61,847 bases of DNA from Proteiniphilum sp. UBA5283 (GCA_002408485.1 DHSP01000076.1:12802-74648); one strand, 5' to 3'. Positions 28,727 through 38,347 are shown, counted from the stretch's first letter. Made by a program: numbers and translations. The notes: generated by a model not told the origin, from the letters alone.

Positions 28727-29593
28727 TTATGATTTACCTCCTCTGAAACGATCAATCTGAGTACTTATTTTTTTTGTCAGTTGGTAATGTTTGTGGCACT
28801 TTTCAACGATCCTCCACGATTCTTTTTCGCTCATTTTCAGGGCAGCATAGTGATACCCGGCTTCCATAATTATCTTCTGATTATTTAGGTCGAACATCGA
28901 AAACTTTTCTATTCCCTGCGGTTCGATCAGGACATCGCAGTATGTTTTGTCGAACAGGGTGTTTGAATTGGACATCAGGTTAAACGTCCTCTCCATCATG
29001 GTCCTGATATTATTTTTTCCGGCAGGGGGTAACATTAACGATACATTTACACCAATTACATACCTGCATTTCTTTCGGATTACCGAAACAGGGAAATTCT
29101 TCAATAGGCCTCCGTCAACATATTGTACGCCGTGGATATGCTGTGGGGAAAAGACAACGGGTACAGAACAGGATGCCACCACGGCATCCACCAGATCGTC
29201 GCCATTGGAAAAAACAACGGTAGTTGCTCTGTTCCAGTCGGTAGCTACGGCACAAAATGGCATCTGAAGCTCCTCGAACCGTCTGGCTCTCAGGTTCTTC
29301 TTCAGAAAGCTGTGCAATCCTGTGCTCTTCAAAAAACCGGTTTTGGGTATTGTAAGCTCAACAAACTCTCTAAACTCTCTCTTGCGAAAGAGATCGGCAA
29401 TTTCTTCGGGATGGTACCCGTCAGCATAAAATACTCCGGCAAGTGCCCCTGCGCTGGTCCCGGCAATGATATCGGGCTTTAATTCGCATTTTTCCAACAC
29501 GCGTAACGCTCCCAGATGGGCAAAACCTTTAGCCCCTCCTCCACTGAGAGCGTAACCCAGAAAATAATCATAATTATTACCAAAGAGAGCCAT
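28727..29593 (-). CDS. Patatin-like phospholipase
   Basis: 288 residues without an obvious signal peptide. The catalytic dyad motifs are present: oxyanion loop SGGGAKGFAHLGALRVLE near residues 18-35, the nucleophile elbow GTSAGALAG, and the Asp in YVDGGLLKNFPVSVI. The size and motif order match bacterial cytoplasmic RssA-type patatins, which hydrolyse acyl lipids. It lies directly upstream of the GH13 gene with 7 bases between, so the two are probably cotranscribed, although no functional link is evident. Confidence 0.88.
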   Translation of the reverse strand: MALFGNNYDYFLGYALSGGGAKGFAHLGALRVLEKCELKPDIIAGTSAGALAGVFYADGYHPEEIADLFRKREFREFVELTIPKTGFLKSTGLHSFLKKNLRARRFEELQMPFCAVATDWNRATTVVFSNGDDLVDAVVASCSVPVVFSPQHIHGVQYVDGGLLKNFPVSVIRKKCRYVIGVNVSLMLPPAGKNNIRTMMERTFNLMSNSNTLFDKTYCDVLIEPQGIEKFSMFDLNNQKIIMEAGYHYAALKMSEKESWRIVEKCHKHYQLTKKISTQIDRFRGGKS

Positions 29594-29738
29594 AATGAGA
29601 AATTCTTCTAGACCTTAAGACACAAATATGCAATTTTTTTCTTTATATTTTTCGCTTTCCTGGCCGGGATCATCAATTTTTACAAATATTAATATTTCAC
29701 AAACGAGTCACTCTTTCCGGCAAGAAAACATACAAAGC

Positions 29739-30224
29739 CTACTCCACAGACTGCATCCGGTCCAGTTCCTCTTTTAATCGACGAATGGTTTTTCCAAAAA
29801 TCGGATGAACCATATCGGGGGCTATTTCACACAAAGGTGTTAGTACGAAATCGCGCGTATGAAATGCAGGATGCGGTATGGTGAGTTCGGGTGTGTCAAC
29901 AATTAAATCGCCCGCCATGATCAGGTCAATATCGATGATTCTGTCAGCATAACAGCCATTTATGCTTTTTTTAGACCTACCCATCTCTATTTCAATGGAT
30001 TGAGATATTGCGAATAGGGTAAATATGTCAATATTCAGAACTACTTCGCATACACAGTTGACAAAGTTATGCTCTGAATGAAACCCTACGGGTTTAGTTA
30101 CATAAAAAGCGGATAGGGAAGTTATTCTTCCCACCCGCTCTTCAATCTTATCGAGTGCAATTTCGATGTTTTGCTGTTTATCTCCCAGATTGGAACCCAA
30201 GGCCAAAATTACGGAAAGTGCCAT
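29739..30224 (-). CDS. folK: 2-amino-4-hydroxy-6-hydroxymethyldihydropteridine pyrophosphokinase
   Basis: 161 residues. It transfers pyrophosphate from ATP to the pterin precursor of folate. Signatures: ILALGSNLGDKQQNIEIAL at the N-terminus, FYVTKPVGFHSEHNFVNCV, and DRIIDIDLIMAGD with the metal-binding Asp pair, then LTIPHPAFHTRDFVLTPL. It is the last gene of the ftsX-to-folK operon, starting 7 bases after the queA stop. Confidence 0.94.
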   Translation of the reverse strand: MALSVILALGSNLGDKQQNIEIALDKIEERVGRITSLSAFYVTKPVGFHSEHNFVNCVCEVVLNIDIFTLFAISQSIEIEMGRSKKSINGCYADRIIDIDLIMAGDLIVDTPELTIPHPAFHTRDFVLTPLCEIAPDMVHPIFGKTIRRLKEELDRMQSVE

Positions 30225-30230
30225 AGGGTT

Positions 30231-31283
30231 TTAATCCACAATCAACATTGCGTCACCGTATGCTCCGAACTGATATTTTTCCTTGATGGCTACTTCATAA
30301 GTATCCATGATCGTTTCATAGCCTCCAAATGCACACGCCATCATCAACAGTGTGGAATAGGGTAAATGAAAATTGGTGATCAGGCTGTTCGTGAGTGTAA
30401 ATTCATAGGGTGGAAAAATAAATTTATTGGTCCATCCCTCCCGGGGCTTTAAATGCCCATCGGTACTCACAGTGGTTTCCACTGCACGAAGGACGGAAGT
30501 ACCCACAGCACAGATGTTTCGATCTTCGTCTTTGGCTTTGTTCACTTTCTTACACAATTCTGAGGTGATGATCATCTGTTCTGACTCCATCTTATGTTTT
30601 GTCAGATCCTCCACATCGATCATACGATAAGCCCCAAGTCCATTATGAAGCGTGAGAAAACCGAATTCGATATCTCTGATTTCCATTCTTTTCATCAACT
30701 CGCGACTGAAATGCAAACCTGCTGCAGGGGCGACAACTGCGCCCTCTTTTTGCGCAAAGATATTTTGATATCTGTCCACATCTTCTGGCATTGCTTCGCG
30801 TGAAAGATACTCCGGTATGGGTGTTTCACCGATGGCGAACAGTTGCTTTTTGAACTCATCGTAAGGCCCGTCGTACAGGAATCGTAGTGTCCGCCCACGC
30901 GACGTGGTATTATCGATAACCTCTGCCACCAACTCTTCATTTTCACCGAAATAGAGCTTATTTCCAATACGGATTTTTCGGGCAGGATTCACCAAAACAT
31001 CCCATAAATGTTGATCAGGATTGAGCTCTCTCAATAAGAACACTTCTATTTTTGCTCCTGTTTTCTCTTTATTCCCATAAAGTCGTGCGGGAAAAACCTT
31101 GGTGTCGTTGAAGATGAAAAAATCTTTCGGTTTGAAGTACTCAAGCAGATCCTTGAACACCTTGTGTTCCAATTCACCGGTTTTTCTGTGTACAACCAGA
31201 AGACGTGCTTCATCACGATGTGTAGCAGGGTACTTCGCAATGAGCTCCTCCGGCAAATTAAATTTGAATTGTGAAAGTTTCAT
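30231..31283 (-). CDS. queA: tRNA preQ1(34) S-adenosylmethionine ribosyltransferase-isomerase
   Basis: 350 residues. It adds the ribosyl part of SAM to preQ1 at the wobble base to form epoxyqueuosine. The start MKLSQFKFNLPEELIAKYP, the segment FIFNDTKVFPARLYG, and PAAGLHFSRELM followed by LHNGLGAYRMI identify QueA. The ATG overlaps the truB stop codon (ATGA), so translation is likely coupled. The upstream in-frame codon at 31337 lies inside truB and is not needed. Confidence 0.95.
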   Translation of the reverse strand: MKLSQFKFNLPEELIAKYPATHRDEARLLVVHRKTGELEHKVFKDLLEYFKPKDFFIFNDTKVFPARLYGNKEKTGAKIEVFLLRELNPDQHLWDVLVNPARKIRIGNKLYFGENEELVAEVIDNTTSRGRTLRFLYDGPYDEFKKQLFAIGETPIPEYLSREAMPEDVDRYQNIFAQKEGAVVAPAAGLHFSRELMKRMEIRDIEFGFLTLHNGLGAYRMIDVEDLTKHKMESEQMIITSELCKKVNKAKDEDRNICAVGTSVLRAVETTVSTDGHLKPREGWTNKFIFPPYEFTLTNSLITNFHLPYSTLLMMACAFGGYETIMDTYEVAIKEKYQFGAYGDAMLIVD

Positions 31284-31975
31284 ATGATTATTGTATTTTC
31301 TTCTATAAAATGATCTATCTCGTCCATTTTTAGGCACTTGTCCAATGTAGTCTCTCCCACTCTTGTGCGTGTCAGTCCAGTCAGATGGGCACCCGAATGC
31401 AACGCTTCGCCTATATCCCTGGCAAGTGCTCTGATATAAGTACCTTTGCTACACACCACACGAAGGGTAATGTCCGGCAGATCGTAAAAAATTAATTCGA
31501 TATCATCTATAACCAATAATTTGGGTTTTAGTTCAACATCCTCATTTTTGCGCGCAAATTCATATGCTCTTCTCCCTTCAACCTTCACGGCAGAGAAGAG
31601 AGGCGGTACCTGTTCAATTGTACCTCTAAACCTTTGAAGGACCTCATTAACCAACTCTTTGGTGATATGAGAGGTTGGATATTCGGCGTCAATCGCTGTT
31701 TCCAGATCAAACGAAGGCGTCGTTGCCCCCAACCGGATCTGCGCGATGTATTCTTTTGTCAGTGCCTGTAACGTTTCTATCTGTTTAGTCTTTTTTCCTG
31801 TGCAGATAGTCATCACACCCGTTGCAAGCGGATCGAGCGTACCTGCATGTCCTACCTTCAACTTTTTTATCTTCAGCTTCTGGCATAATTTTGCACGGAC
31901 AACCCGCACCACCCGGAATGATGTCCAGTGAAGCGGTTTGTCGATATGTATAATTTCTCCTTCTATAAAATCCAT
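31280..31975 (-). CDS. truB: tRNA pseudouridine(55) synthase
   Basis: 231 residues. It isomerises U55 in the T loop of tRNAs. Catalytic Asp48 lies in VGHAGTLDPLATGVM, preceded by the conserved HIDKPLHWTSF. YIAQIRLGATTPSFDLE and CSKGTYIRALARDIGE are typical of the family. The C-terminal PUA extension seen in E. coli is short or missing. It starts 3 bases after uppP ends and overlaps queA by 4 bases. Confidence 0.95.
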   Translation of the reverse strand: MDFIEGEIIHIDKPLHWTSFRVVRVVRAKLCQKLKIKKLKVGHAGTLDPLATGVMTICTGKKTKQIETLQALTKEYIAQIRLGATTPSFDLETAIDAEYPTSHITKELVNEVLQRFRGTIEQVPPLFSAVKVEGRRAYEFARKNEDVELKPKLLVIDDIELIFYDLPDITLRVVCSKGTYIRALARDIGEALHSGAHLTGLTRTRVGETTLDKCLKMDEIDHFIEENTIII

Positions 31976-31978
31976 TGA

Positions 31979-32860
31979 CTACATGCTTACGTTGGCACCG
32001 GAAAGGATGAGGACAAGCAAAACGGAACCTACTATGATCCGATAGATTCCAAACACCCTGAATCCATATCTGGTAAGGAAATCGATAAAAAATTTGATTG
32101 CAAAAACAGCCACGATAAACGCCACCATATTCCCGATAAGCAGCAATGTGACATTGTCTTTCAACATCGCGCTACTCACCGGGTCTTTCATCAGTTGAAA
32201 CAGTTTGTATCCTGCTGCGGCAGCCATGGTCGGCACAGCCAGGAAGAAAGAGAACTCGGCAGCACTCTTCCGAGTAAGCCTGGTTCCCATACCGCCGACA
32301 ATGGTTGCCATGGAGCGGGAAACACCTGGAATCATTGCGATACATTGGAAAAAGCCGATCTTGAGAGCACGCTGCCAGCTCATCGACTGATCCTGAACCG
32401 GCTTATTGAACCATTTATCGACATACAACATAAAGATACCGCCCAGTACCAGCATCACGGCAACCACCGTAACACTTTCGAGCAGCCTATCGATATAATC
32501 ACCCATCAGCAAACCTATTACTCCTGCAGGTATGACTGCAATAAAAAGTTTCCAGTAAAAATCGAACTTGTATAGAAGTCGTTTCAGAATTATCCACCCT
32601 TTTTTACCGGGCGGCACACCATTTAATGCCTGCTTATCGAATACAACAATTTCATTCAGGCGGAAGAAACGATTCCAGTACAGGACCACCACAGACAGGA
32701 TTGCCCCAAACTGGATGATGACGGTAAAAGCTTTCACAAAAGGAGTACTCTCTATACCCAGTAGTTCCTGGGTGATAATCATGTGGCCGGTGGATGAAAC
32801 GGGAAGGAACTCTGTAAGCCCCTCTACTACAGCAATAACAATTGCCTCAATGATGTTCAT
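31979..32860 (-). CDS. uppP: Undecaprenyl-diphosphatase
   Basis: 293 residues with about eight membrane helices. It recycles undecaprenyl pyrophosphate, the lipid carrier of wall and surface polysaccharide synthesis, and gives background resistance to bacitracin (BacA family). The active-site motifs are VEGLTEFLPVSSTGHMII near the N-terminus and IPGVSRSMATIVGG near residues 178-191. Part of the envelope and tRNA-modification operon. Confidence 0.95.
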   Translation of the reverse strand: MNIIEAIVIAVVEGLTEFLPVSSTGHMIITQELLGIESTPFVKAFTVIIQFGAILSVVVLYWNRFFRLNEIVVFDKQALNGVPPGKKGWIILKRLLYKFDFYWKLFIAVIPAGVIGLLMGDYIDRLLESVTVVAVMLVLGGIFMLYVDKWFNKPVQDQSMSWQRALKIGFFQCIAMIPGVSRSMATIVGGMGTRLTRKSAAEFSFFLAVPTMAAAAGYKLFQLMKDPVSSAMLKDNVTLLLIGNMVAFIVAVFAIKFFIDFLTRYGFRVFGIYRIIVGSVLLVLILSGANVSM

Positions 32861-32893
32861 GAAGTTGTTGTTTTGGACAGATGGATGCCAGAA

Positions 32894-33142
32894 TTATTGA
32901 TTATCACCTTTTGCTCTGACTTTCGAAGGATAGAGAATGCCCACGATCATCAGCACGAATCCGGCAAGACAAACCAAGGGTGCAGCTTTTATCCTTCTGG
33001 CACTGAAAATGTCGGGTTCAAATCCATTCTCAAAAGAGCTGGAAGGACCAGTCATCAATAGAAAACCGACAATTATTAAAAGAATAGCAATCCCGCAAAT
33101 GATCAGATTTGTTGTGCTGAGAGCAAAATTTTTTTGTGACAT
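32894..33142 (-). CDS. DUF3098 small membrane protein
   Basis: 82 residues with two hydrophobic helices (LIICGIAILLIIVGFLLMTG and VCLAGFVLMIVGILYP) joined by a polar loop with FEPDIFSARRIKAAPLV. This is the DUF3098 family, which I know as a Bacteroidota protein encoded between ftsX and uppP. The conserved position suggests a role in division or wall synthesis, but that is inference. The start is ATG 33142; the frame extends upstream into ftsX without coding support. Confidence 0.85.
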   Translation of the reverse strand: MSQKNFALSTTNLIICGIAILLIIVGFLLMTGPSSSFENGFEPDIFSARRIKAAPLVCLAGFVLMIVGILYPSKVRAKGDNQ

Positions 33143-33156
33143 ATCGTATGAATGTT

Positions 33157-34035
33157 TTATACGTAATAAAGTTGGTCGGTTTGCATTTTTAGATACCTGT
33201 TTACCGCAAATGCTGTGGCTGTGGTGGTAATGAATACACCGAGCAAAATGACAACCCCGAATATAATTCCCAGGTCGACAACCGATACGATGGGATGTAT
33301 CGACACATATTCCCGGTTGAAATAGGCAATCATCAACCAAATGATACCATCTGCGATGATCCCGGCTATAATCCCGGTATAAACATTGTTCACCACAAAT
33401 GGTTTTCTGATAAAGGCCGATGTAGCACCCACCAGCTTCATAGTGTGAATCAAAAACCTTTTGGAGTAAATGCTTAAACGAATGGTGTTGCGGATAAGCG
33501 TAAAGGAGATAAATAACAGGATGGCTGCGAGGATCAGCAACACCGTCATCACTTTGGAAAGATTGTTGTTTATGAGATCAATCGCTTCCTGCTGATAAAG
33601 CATGTCGGTTACATTGTGATCCTGTCTGATAACCGTGCTGATCATCCGGATGCTATCGTTATTCGCATACTGGGCATGAAGAAAAATCTCAATGCAGTCC
33701 TGTGCGGGATTGTAGCCCAGCAGCTCTTCAGGATCTTCACCCAAATCGCTGATCAGTTGGTCTTTGGCTTCCTGTTTACTGATAAAACGTGACGATTTAA
33801 CGAAGGGTTGTGCATCGAGATTTTTGCGTATTTCGTTGATCCGGGCATCGCTCACATCGGACGAAAGCATCACATTGAAGCTCATATTTTCCTTCATATA
33901 ATCCGACAAACCATTTCCCATAAAGAGAATCAGCACAGTCAGTCCCAACAACACCAGAACCAGTGAGATACTGATTGTGGATGTTATTTTTGCATTTAAG
34001 AATCTGGCGACGGATACTTTTTTCTTGTTCGACAT
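33157..34035 (-). CDS. ftsX: Cell division protein FtsX
   Basis: 292 residues with the FtsX layout: one N-terminal membrane helix (about 22-42), an extracellular domain (about 45-165) and three C-terminal helices. With the ATPase FtsE it regulates peptidoglycan hydrolases at the septum. KSSRFISKQEAKDQLISDLG and the later RLSIYSKRFLIHTMKLVGAT are family features. FtsE is not encoded nearby, as is common in this phylum. It heads the operon that continues through folK. Confidence 0.92.
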   Translation of the reverse strand: MSNKKKVSVARFLNAKITSTISISLVLVLLGLTVLILFMGNGLSDYMKENMSFNVMLSSDVSDARINEIRKNLDAQPFVKSSRFISKQEAKDQLISDLGEDPEELLGYNPAQDCIEIFLHAQYANNDSIRMISTVIRQDHNVTDMLYQQEAIDLINNNLSKVMTVLLILAAILLFISFTLIRNTIRLSIYSKRFLIHTMKLVGATSAFIRKPFVVNNVYTGIIAGIIADGIIWLMIAYFNREYVSIHPIVSVVDLGIIFGVVILLGVFITTTATAFAVNRYLKMQTDQLYYV

Positions 34036-34163
34036 ACGATCTTCGGATAAACGAAAGGCAAAAAATTGAGAAAGCGCACTTACTCCAAAATTAACCGCAA
34101 AGTAATAAAAAAACTCGCAGAAAAAGAGACATAAGGGGAAATATTAAGGCAAAAAAACGTAAT

Positions 34164-35210
34164 TTATAGATTCCCTACATTTTCTTCAACAACTTTTTTC
34201 TCCAGCAGTTTGCTTCGAATGATGGATGCCACGATGGAAACTGCAATAAGTGTCACAATAATCAGAAGGGATGTGGTTGTGGCAATATAAAATGAAGATC
34301 CGTTTTCGTGTGCATAATGATTGATGGTCATCTTACTTCCGATGAAGATGAGTATGGCACTAAGTGCATACTTTAAATAATAGAAATAATCCATCACACC
34401 TCTCAGGGCGAAATAAAGAGAACGCAGACCCAAAATGGCAAAAATATTGGATGTATAGACAATGAACATGTTGGTCGATACTGCGAGCACGGCCGGAATA
34501 GAATCGATTGCAAAGACGAGATCGGTCATTTCAATAACCAGCAATGCAAGAAAAAAAGGTGTTGCAACCTTCTTCCCGTCGATTCTTTTAAAAAACGTTG
34601 GCTCCGACATGTCGTCAGTCATGGGGAAAACCCTGCGAATGAATTTCACAAAAGGGTTTTGATTCATATCTTTGATTTGGCCTTCCTGTTCATTCTCCTT
34701 TGTCCGCACTTGGTCCACGACCATCTTTATACCGGTAATTACGAGAAATCCGCCAAAGATATACATGATCCATGCGAATCGTTCGATCAGGGTGATGCCA
34801 GCAAAGATGAATATTGCCCGAAAGATCAACGCGCCCAAAATACCCCAGAAGAGTACGTCGTGCTGATATCTGGGATGAATTTTAAAGGATGAGAAAATAA
34901 GGATGAAGACAAAAAGATTATCAATACTCAATGATTTCTCAATGACGTACGCTGTGAAAAATTCCAGGGCAGGCTCTTTCCCAAATACAAAATAGATGAA
35001 GACGTTGAAAAAAAGTGCCAGAGAGATCCAGAATAGACTCAGCCACAAGGCTTTTTTCACATTTACTACTTCTCCCTTTTTGTGGAAAACGAACATGTCG
35101 AGTGCCAGCAGGACAATGATGAGGATGATAAACCCTATCCAAAATGCAGAATCAATGACCATCTGTGAGGCATGATTATGCGAAAGTAAATTAAGTAATG
35201 AAACGAACAT
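34164..35210 (-). CDS. TerC/Alx family membrane protein
   Basis: 348 residues with about nine membrane helices. Family features are FHKKGEVVNVKKAL, FEKSLSIDNLFVFIL-like text at the second helix pair (VIEKSLSIDNLFVFILIF) and LVFAIDSIPAVLAVSTNMF, which carry conserved Asp residues in the membrane. TerC and Alx proteins handle manganese or other metals, or support metal loading of exported proteins; no tellurite operon is present here. The promoter motif at 35230-35237 lies very close to the first ATG, so the second in-frame ATG at 35162 (MVIDSAFWIG) may be used. Confidence 0.88.
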   Translation of the reverse strand: MFVSLLNLLSHNHASQMVIDSAFWIGFIILIIVLLALDMFVFHKKGEVVNVKKALWLSLFWISLALFFNVFIYFVFGKEPALEFFTAYVIEKSLSIDNLFVFILIFSSFKIHPRYQHDVLFWGILGALIFRAIFIFAGITLIERFAWIMYIFGGFLVITGIKMVVDQVRTKENEQEGQIKDMNQNPFVKFIRRVFPMTDDMSEPTFFKRIDGKKVATPFFLALLVIEMTDLVFAIDSIPAVLAVSTNMFIVYTSNIFAILGLRSLYFALRGVMDYFYYLKYALSAILIFIGSKMTINHYAHENGSSFYIATTTSLLIIVTLIAVSIVASIIRSKLLEKKVVEENVGNL

Positions 35211-35229
35211 ATTAATATTTAACCTAAAA

Positions 35230-35237
35230 CAAAATTA
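35230..35237 (-). promoter_or_regulatory. Bacteroidota -7 promoter element for the terC-like gene
   Basis: Minus-strand TAATTTTG fits TAnnTTTG. Confidence 0.45.
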
Positions 35238-35373
35238 TTTACGCGGAAACGCCATCGACTCATTGAATTCCATACGATTAAAAAAAGTGAATCGTATAAA
35301 ATTTCGAACGATAAACATCTTTATAACCTAAAAGTTCATAAAAAAGTGAGGATTTACCTCTATCGTGGCTGAA

Positions 35374-36822
35374 TCAATTATCTGGGAGAGGCTTCAGATT
35401 TAACTCACTTGCTTTTTTCAGCAGAAATTTGTACGCAGCACTGTGTTCATTGGGAATCACACCGTCAAGAATAGCTTCCTTAATGGCTGATTTCAACAAG
35501 CCCACCTCGCGCCCCGGCGGGAGACCAAACAGATCCATAATCTCCTGCCCATCGACGGGAGGTTGAAAATTGCGTACACGATCTTTCTCCTCTATCTCCA
35601 ACAATTTTTTTCGCACAATTTTGAAGTTGTTCATAAACCGCTTCACTTTCTCCGGGTTTTTGGAGGTAATATCGGCTTCACAAAGTGTCATCAGATCGTC
35701 AATGTCATCACCCGCATCAAAAAGCAACCTACGTACAGCAGAATCCGTCACCTCCTCTTCCACCAGCTGCATGGGACGCATGTGTAGCGACACCATTTTT
35801 TGGATATATTTCATTTTTTCGTTTTGGGGAAGCTTCATTCGTCTGAATATTTTTGGAATCATTTTTTCACCAATGAAGTTATGGTTGTAGAATGTCCACC
35901 CCAGTTTCGGATCCCAGCGCTTTGTGACGGGCTTCGCAATATCGTGCAACAAGGCAGACCATCGCAGCCAGAGGTTGTCGGTTTGGCGGGAAATATTATC
36001 GAGCACGATGAGAGTATGCTGAAAATTGTCTTTATGCCCTACCCCGTCTTTCGTTTCAGCTCCTTTTAGTGCGGATAGTTCCGGAAAAATAATATCCAGC
36101 AGGCCTGTCTTTTCGAGAAGGTTAAGACCGATAGAAGGTTTTGGTGACAGAATGATTTTGTTGAGCTCGTCCGTGATGCGTTCCATGGAAACAATCTGAA
36201 TGCGCTTCTTATTTTGCCCGATTGCATCGAATGTATCGGGGTGAATGTCAAAGCCCAGCTGGGAGGCAAAACGAACGGCCCGCATCATACGCAGCGGATC
36301 GTCGCTAAAAGTGATGTCAGGGTCGAGAGGGGTACGAATAATCAAATCCTCCAGATCCTGGATGCCGTTAAAGGGATCAAGCAACTCCCCATAGCGATCG
36401 TTGTTCAGACAAAAAGCCATGGCGTTGATGGTAAAGTCCCGCCTTTTCTGGTCATCCTCCAGTGTACCGTTTTCTACGATCGGCTTCCGCGAATCATGAC
36501 TGTATGATTCTTTCCGGGCACCCACAAATTCAATTTCAAGATCTTTGAACTTCAGTTGTGCAGTACCAAAGTTTTTAAACACCGTCAAATGCGTCTGCCT
36601 GCCCAGCTCTCTCGCAACAGCTTCGGCCAATGCGATTCCCTTACCCACGGCCACCACATCTATATCCTTTGAAGGACGGCGCAAAAAGAAATCGCGCACA
36701 TAGCCTCCAATCAGAAAGCATGGCAGTTTATTTTCATCTGCCACACGTGAAATAAGCTTTAATACAGGAATATTTAAATAAGACTGAATCTCCTCTTGGG
36801 ATATCTCCATATACATCTTCAC
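35374..36822 (-). CDS. cca: CCA tRNA nucleotidyltransferase with HD domain
   Basis: 482 residues. The class II nucleotidyltransferase head has FLIGGYVRDFFLRRPSKDID (the GG and DxD catalytic motifs), and RRDFTINAMAF and DPLRMMRAVRFASQLG are typical of the tRNA CCA/poly(A) polymerase family. An HD domain follows (LLHDIAKPVTKRW). It most likely adds or repairs the CCA end of tRNAs; a poly(A) polymerase role cannot be excluded by eye. It is divergent from the lipoprotein gene at 36960. Confidence 0.9.
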   Translation of the reverse strand: MKMYMEISQEEIQSYLNIPVLKLISRVADENKLPCFLIGGYVRDFFLRRPSKDIDVVAVGKGIALAEAVARELGRQTHLTVFKNFGTAQLKFKDLEIEFVGARKESYSHDSRKPIVENGTLEDDQKRRDFTINAMAFCLNNDRYGELLDPFNGIQDLEDLIIRTPLDPDITFSDDPLRMMRAVRFASQLGFDIHPDTFDAIGQNKKRIQIVSMERITDELNKIILSPKPSIGLNLLEKTGLLDIIFPELSALKGAETKDGVGHKDNFQHTLIVLDNISRQTDNLWLRWSALLHDIAKPVTKRWDPKLGWTFYNHNFIGEKMIPKIFRRMKLPQNEKMKYIQKMVSLHMRPMQLVEEEVTDSAVRRLLFDAGDDIDDLMTLCEADITSKNPEKVKRFMNNFKIVRKKLLEIEEKDRVRNFQPPVDGQEIMDLFGLPPGREVGLLKSAIKEAILDGVIPNEHSAAYKFLLKKASELNLKPLPDN

Positions 36823-36848
36823 TACAGCTACTTATCTGTTATAAATTA

Positions 36849-36856
36849 CAAATTTA
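36849..36856 (-). promoter_or_regulatory. Bacteroidota -7 promoter element for cca
   Basis: Minus-strand TAAATTTG, 27 bases upstream of the cca start. Confidence 0.45.
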
Positions 36857-36899
36857 CAATAAATGGGCTTTAAAACGTCCATTTTGCCGATATATTTTG

Positions 36900-36907
36900 T
36901 AAATTTG
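36900..36907 (+). promoter_or_regulatory. Bacteroidota -7 promoter element for the lipoprotein gene at 36960
   Basis: Plus-strand TAAATTTG. The same octamer drives cca in the opposite direction 44 bases away. Confidence 0.45.
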
Positions 36908-36959
36908 CAATATAAAGATGAGTAGAAGGTAATTTTTGTAAGATAAATTTTCTTTTGCA

Positions 36960-37784
36960 ATGCGCTTTTTTATTCGATTCTCCTTGTTGTCGTTTTTATT
37001 GCTGACTTTTTTCTCCTGTTCAGGAAAGAAAAGAGATGCAAAAACTTATTTAACGGAAGCCGAACAGGCATACAATGAATCGAACTATATACTTGCCAAG
37101 TTGAAGATTGACAGCATTAAGATCCTTTATCCTAAATCTTTTAATGAGATTAAAGAGGGGTTTGCCCTGATGCAGGATATACGACTTGCAGAAAACAGAA
37201 GGAACATCCTTTTTTGCGATTCCATGTTACGGGAAAATTACAATCAGTTGAGCGAGGTACTCACACGCTTCGATTATGTACGGGACGATCGTTATCAGGA
37301 ATTTGGCGAATACTATCCAAAAATTTATCCCTATCAATCGTCGTTGAACAAAAATGGTCTCCGTTCAGGCGTTGGCGAAAAGGGTTTTTTTTTCATCGAG
37401 AGTATCTTATCGGGAACTCCTATTAAGCACAGTAAAATAAAAGTATCCACGAAAGAAGGCAGTTTTGCCGAAACGCTAGCCGTCACTTCCGACGGATTCA
37501 ACTACCGTTTTCGGACAAGTGACAAAACCTACGAGATTGTCCGGTATACTGGGAACAACGAAAACGGAGTAGCCCGTTTCATTTATAGTTTCCCCCATGA
37601 ACCAATCCGGGTGACTTTTATTGGAAACAGAACCATCTCCATGACGTTGGACGATGCTGCCAAACAAGGTATAGCCCAATCTTTTGAACTATCCACGCTG
37701 CTGCTCAACATCGAGCAGTTGAAATTTGAAAAGGAGAAGAGTGAAACATTGATTCGTTATCTGGAGAGTAAAGTAGATAATTGA
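36960..37784 (+). CDS. Lipoprotein of unknown function with a TPR-like N-terminus
   Basis: 274 residues. The signal sequence ends LLTFFSC with the lipid-anchored Cys at residue 20. Residues 28-90 (TYLTEAEQAYNESNYILAKL and on) look like a single helical TPR-type unit, the middle (about 125-230) is beta-rich, and the C-terminus is a charged helix that may form a coiled coil. I do not recognise the family. It is followed 46 bases later by another lipoprotein gene on the same strand, so the two are likely cotranscribed. Confidence 0.7.
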   Translation: MRFFIRFSLLSFLLLTFFSCSGKKRDAKTYLTEAEQAYNESNYILAKLKIDSIKILYPKSFNEIKEGFALMQDIRLAENRRNILFCDSMLRENYNQLSEVLTRFDYVRDDRYQEFGEYYPKIYPYQSSLNKNGLRSGVGEKGFFFIESILSGTPIKHSKIKVSTKEGSFAETLAVTSDGFNYRFRTSDKTYEIVRYTGNNENGVARFIYSFPHEPIRVTFIGNRTISMTLDDAAKQGIAQSFELSTLLLNIEQLKFEKEKSETLIRYLESKVDN

Positions 37785-37801
37785 GAATCATTATAATTTA
37801 G

Positions 37802-37829
37802 CACATTCACAAACACACATTCACAAACA
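37802..37829 (+). repeat. Two exact 14-base tandem repeats before a start codon
   Basis: The unit CACATTCACAAACA occurs twice in perfect tandem (37802-37815 and 37816-37829), ending one base before the ATG of the lipoprotein gene at 37831. Confidence 0.9.
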
Positions 37830-37830
37830 A

Positions 37831-38295
37831 ATGAAAAGAACTACATTCGCTGCAATCGCTCTTGTTTTTATTTTGGCAAGTTGCGACAATTTAGGAGAAA
37901 ACATCGGCTCCGACAACAACTATTTGTCCTTTGATGGAAAGAAGACATCCATCCGGTATGGAAAGTCTTTTCGCACGGGCGACAGCTTCACGTTCCAATT
38001 GTATACCGACAGCCAAGGGGCTGCAGGCGATAATTTTATGGAATTGACTTTTCCTGCCACGCTGACAGACACCATATTCACAATCCCTTTGGCACAAGGC
38101 GAATGGCAGGTAAATGGTGCCGTAAACGGCATGACCTATTCTGGTAACAGTTCGGGTAGAACTGCTTTTCAAAGTGCCAACGTACAAATTAAAGTTTTGG
38201 ACGGTACAGGTATCAGCGATTTGAAGATTTCTCTTGCATTACCTGATAACCGATGTGTTACCGGTTTTTATAAAGGAACAATTAACGGATTTTAA
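37831..38295 (+). CDS. Small lipoprotein of unknown function
   Basis: 154 residues. The signal sequence ends FILASC, with the anchored Cys at residue 18. The mature part is beta-rich, with a segment (FTIPLAQGEWQVNGAVNGMT) that suggests a small jelly-roll or Ig-like domain, but no family is recognised. The gene is preceded by a 14-base tandem repeat and followed by a strong terminator, so it ends the two-gene lipoprotein unit. Confidence 0.65.
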   Translation: MKRTTFAAIALVFILASCDNLGENIGSDNNYLSFDGKKTSIRYGKSFRTGDSFTFQLYTDSQGAAGDNFMELTFPATLTDTIFTIPLAQGEWQVNGAVNGMTYSGNSSGRTAFQSANVQIKVLDGTGISDLKISLALPDNRCVTGFYKGTINGF

Positions 38296-38347
38296 CATGA
38301 CCGGTAAAGTTTAAATTATTTGTATTTTCTACTTTGCTGACTATTTC

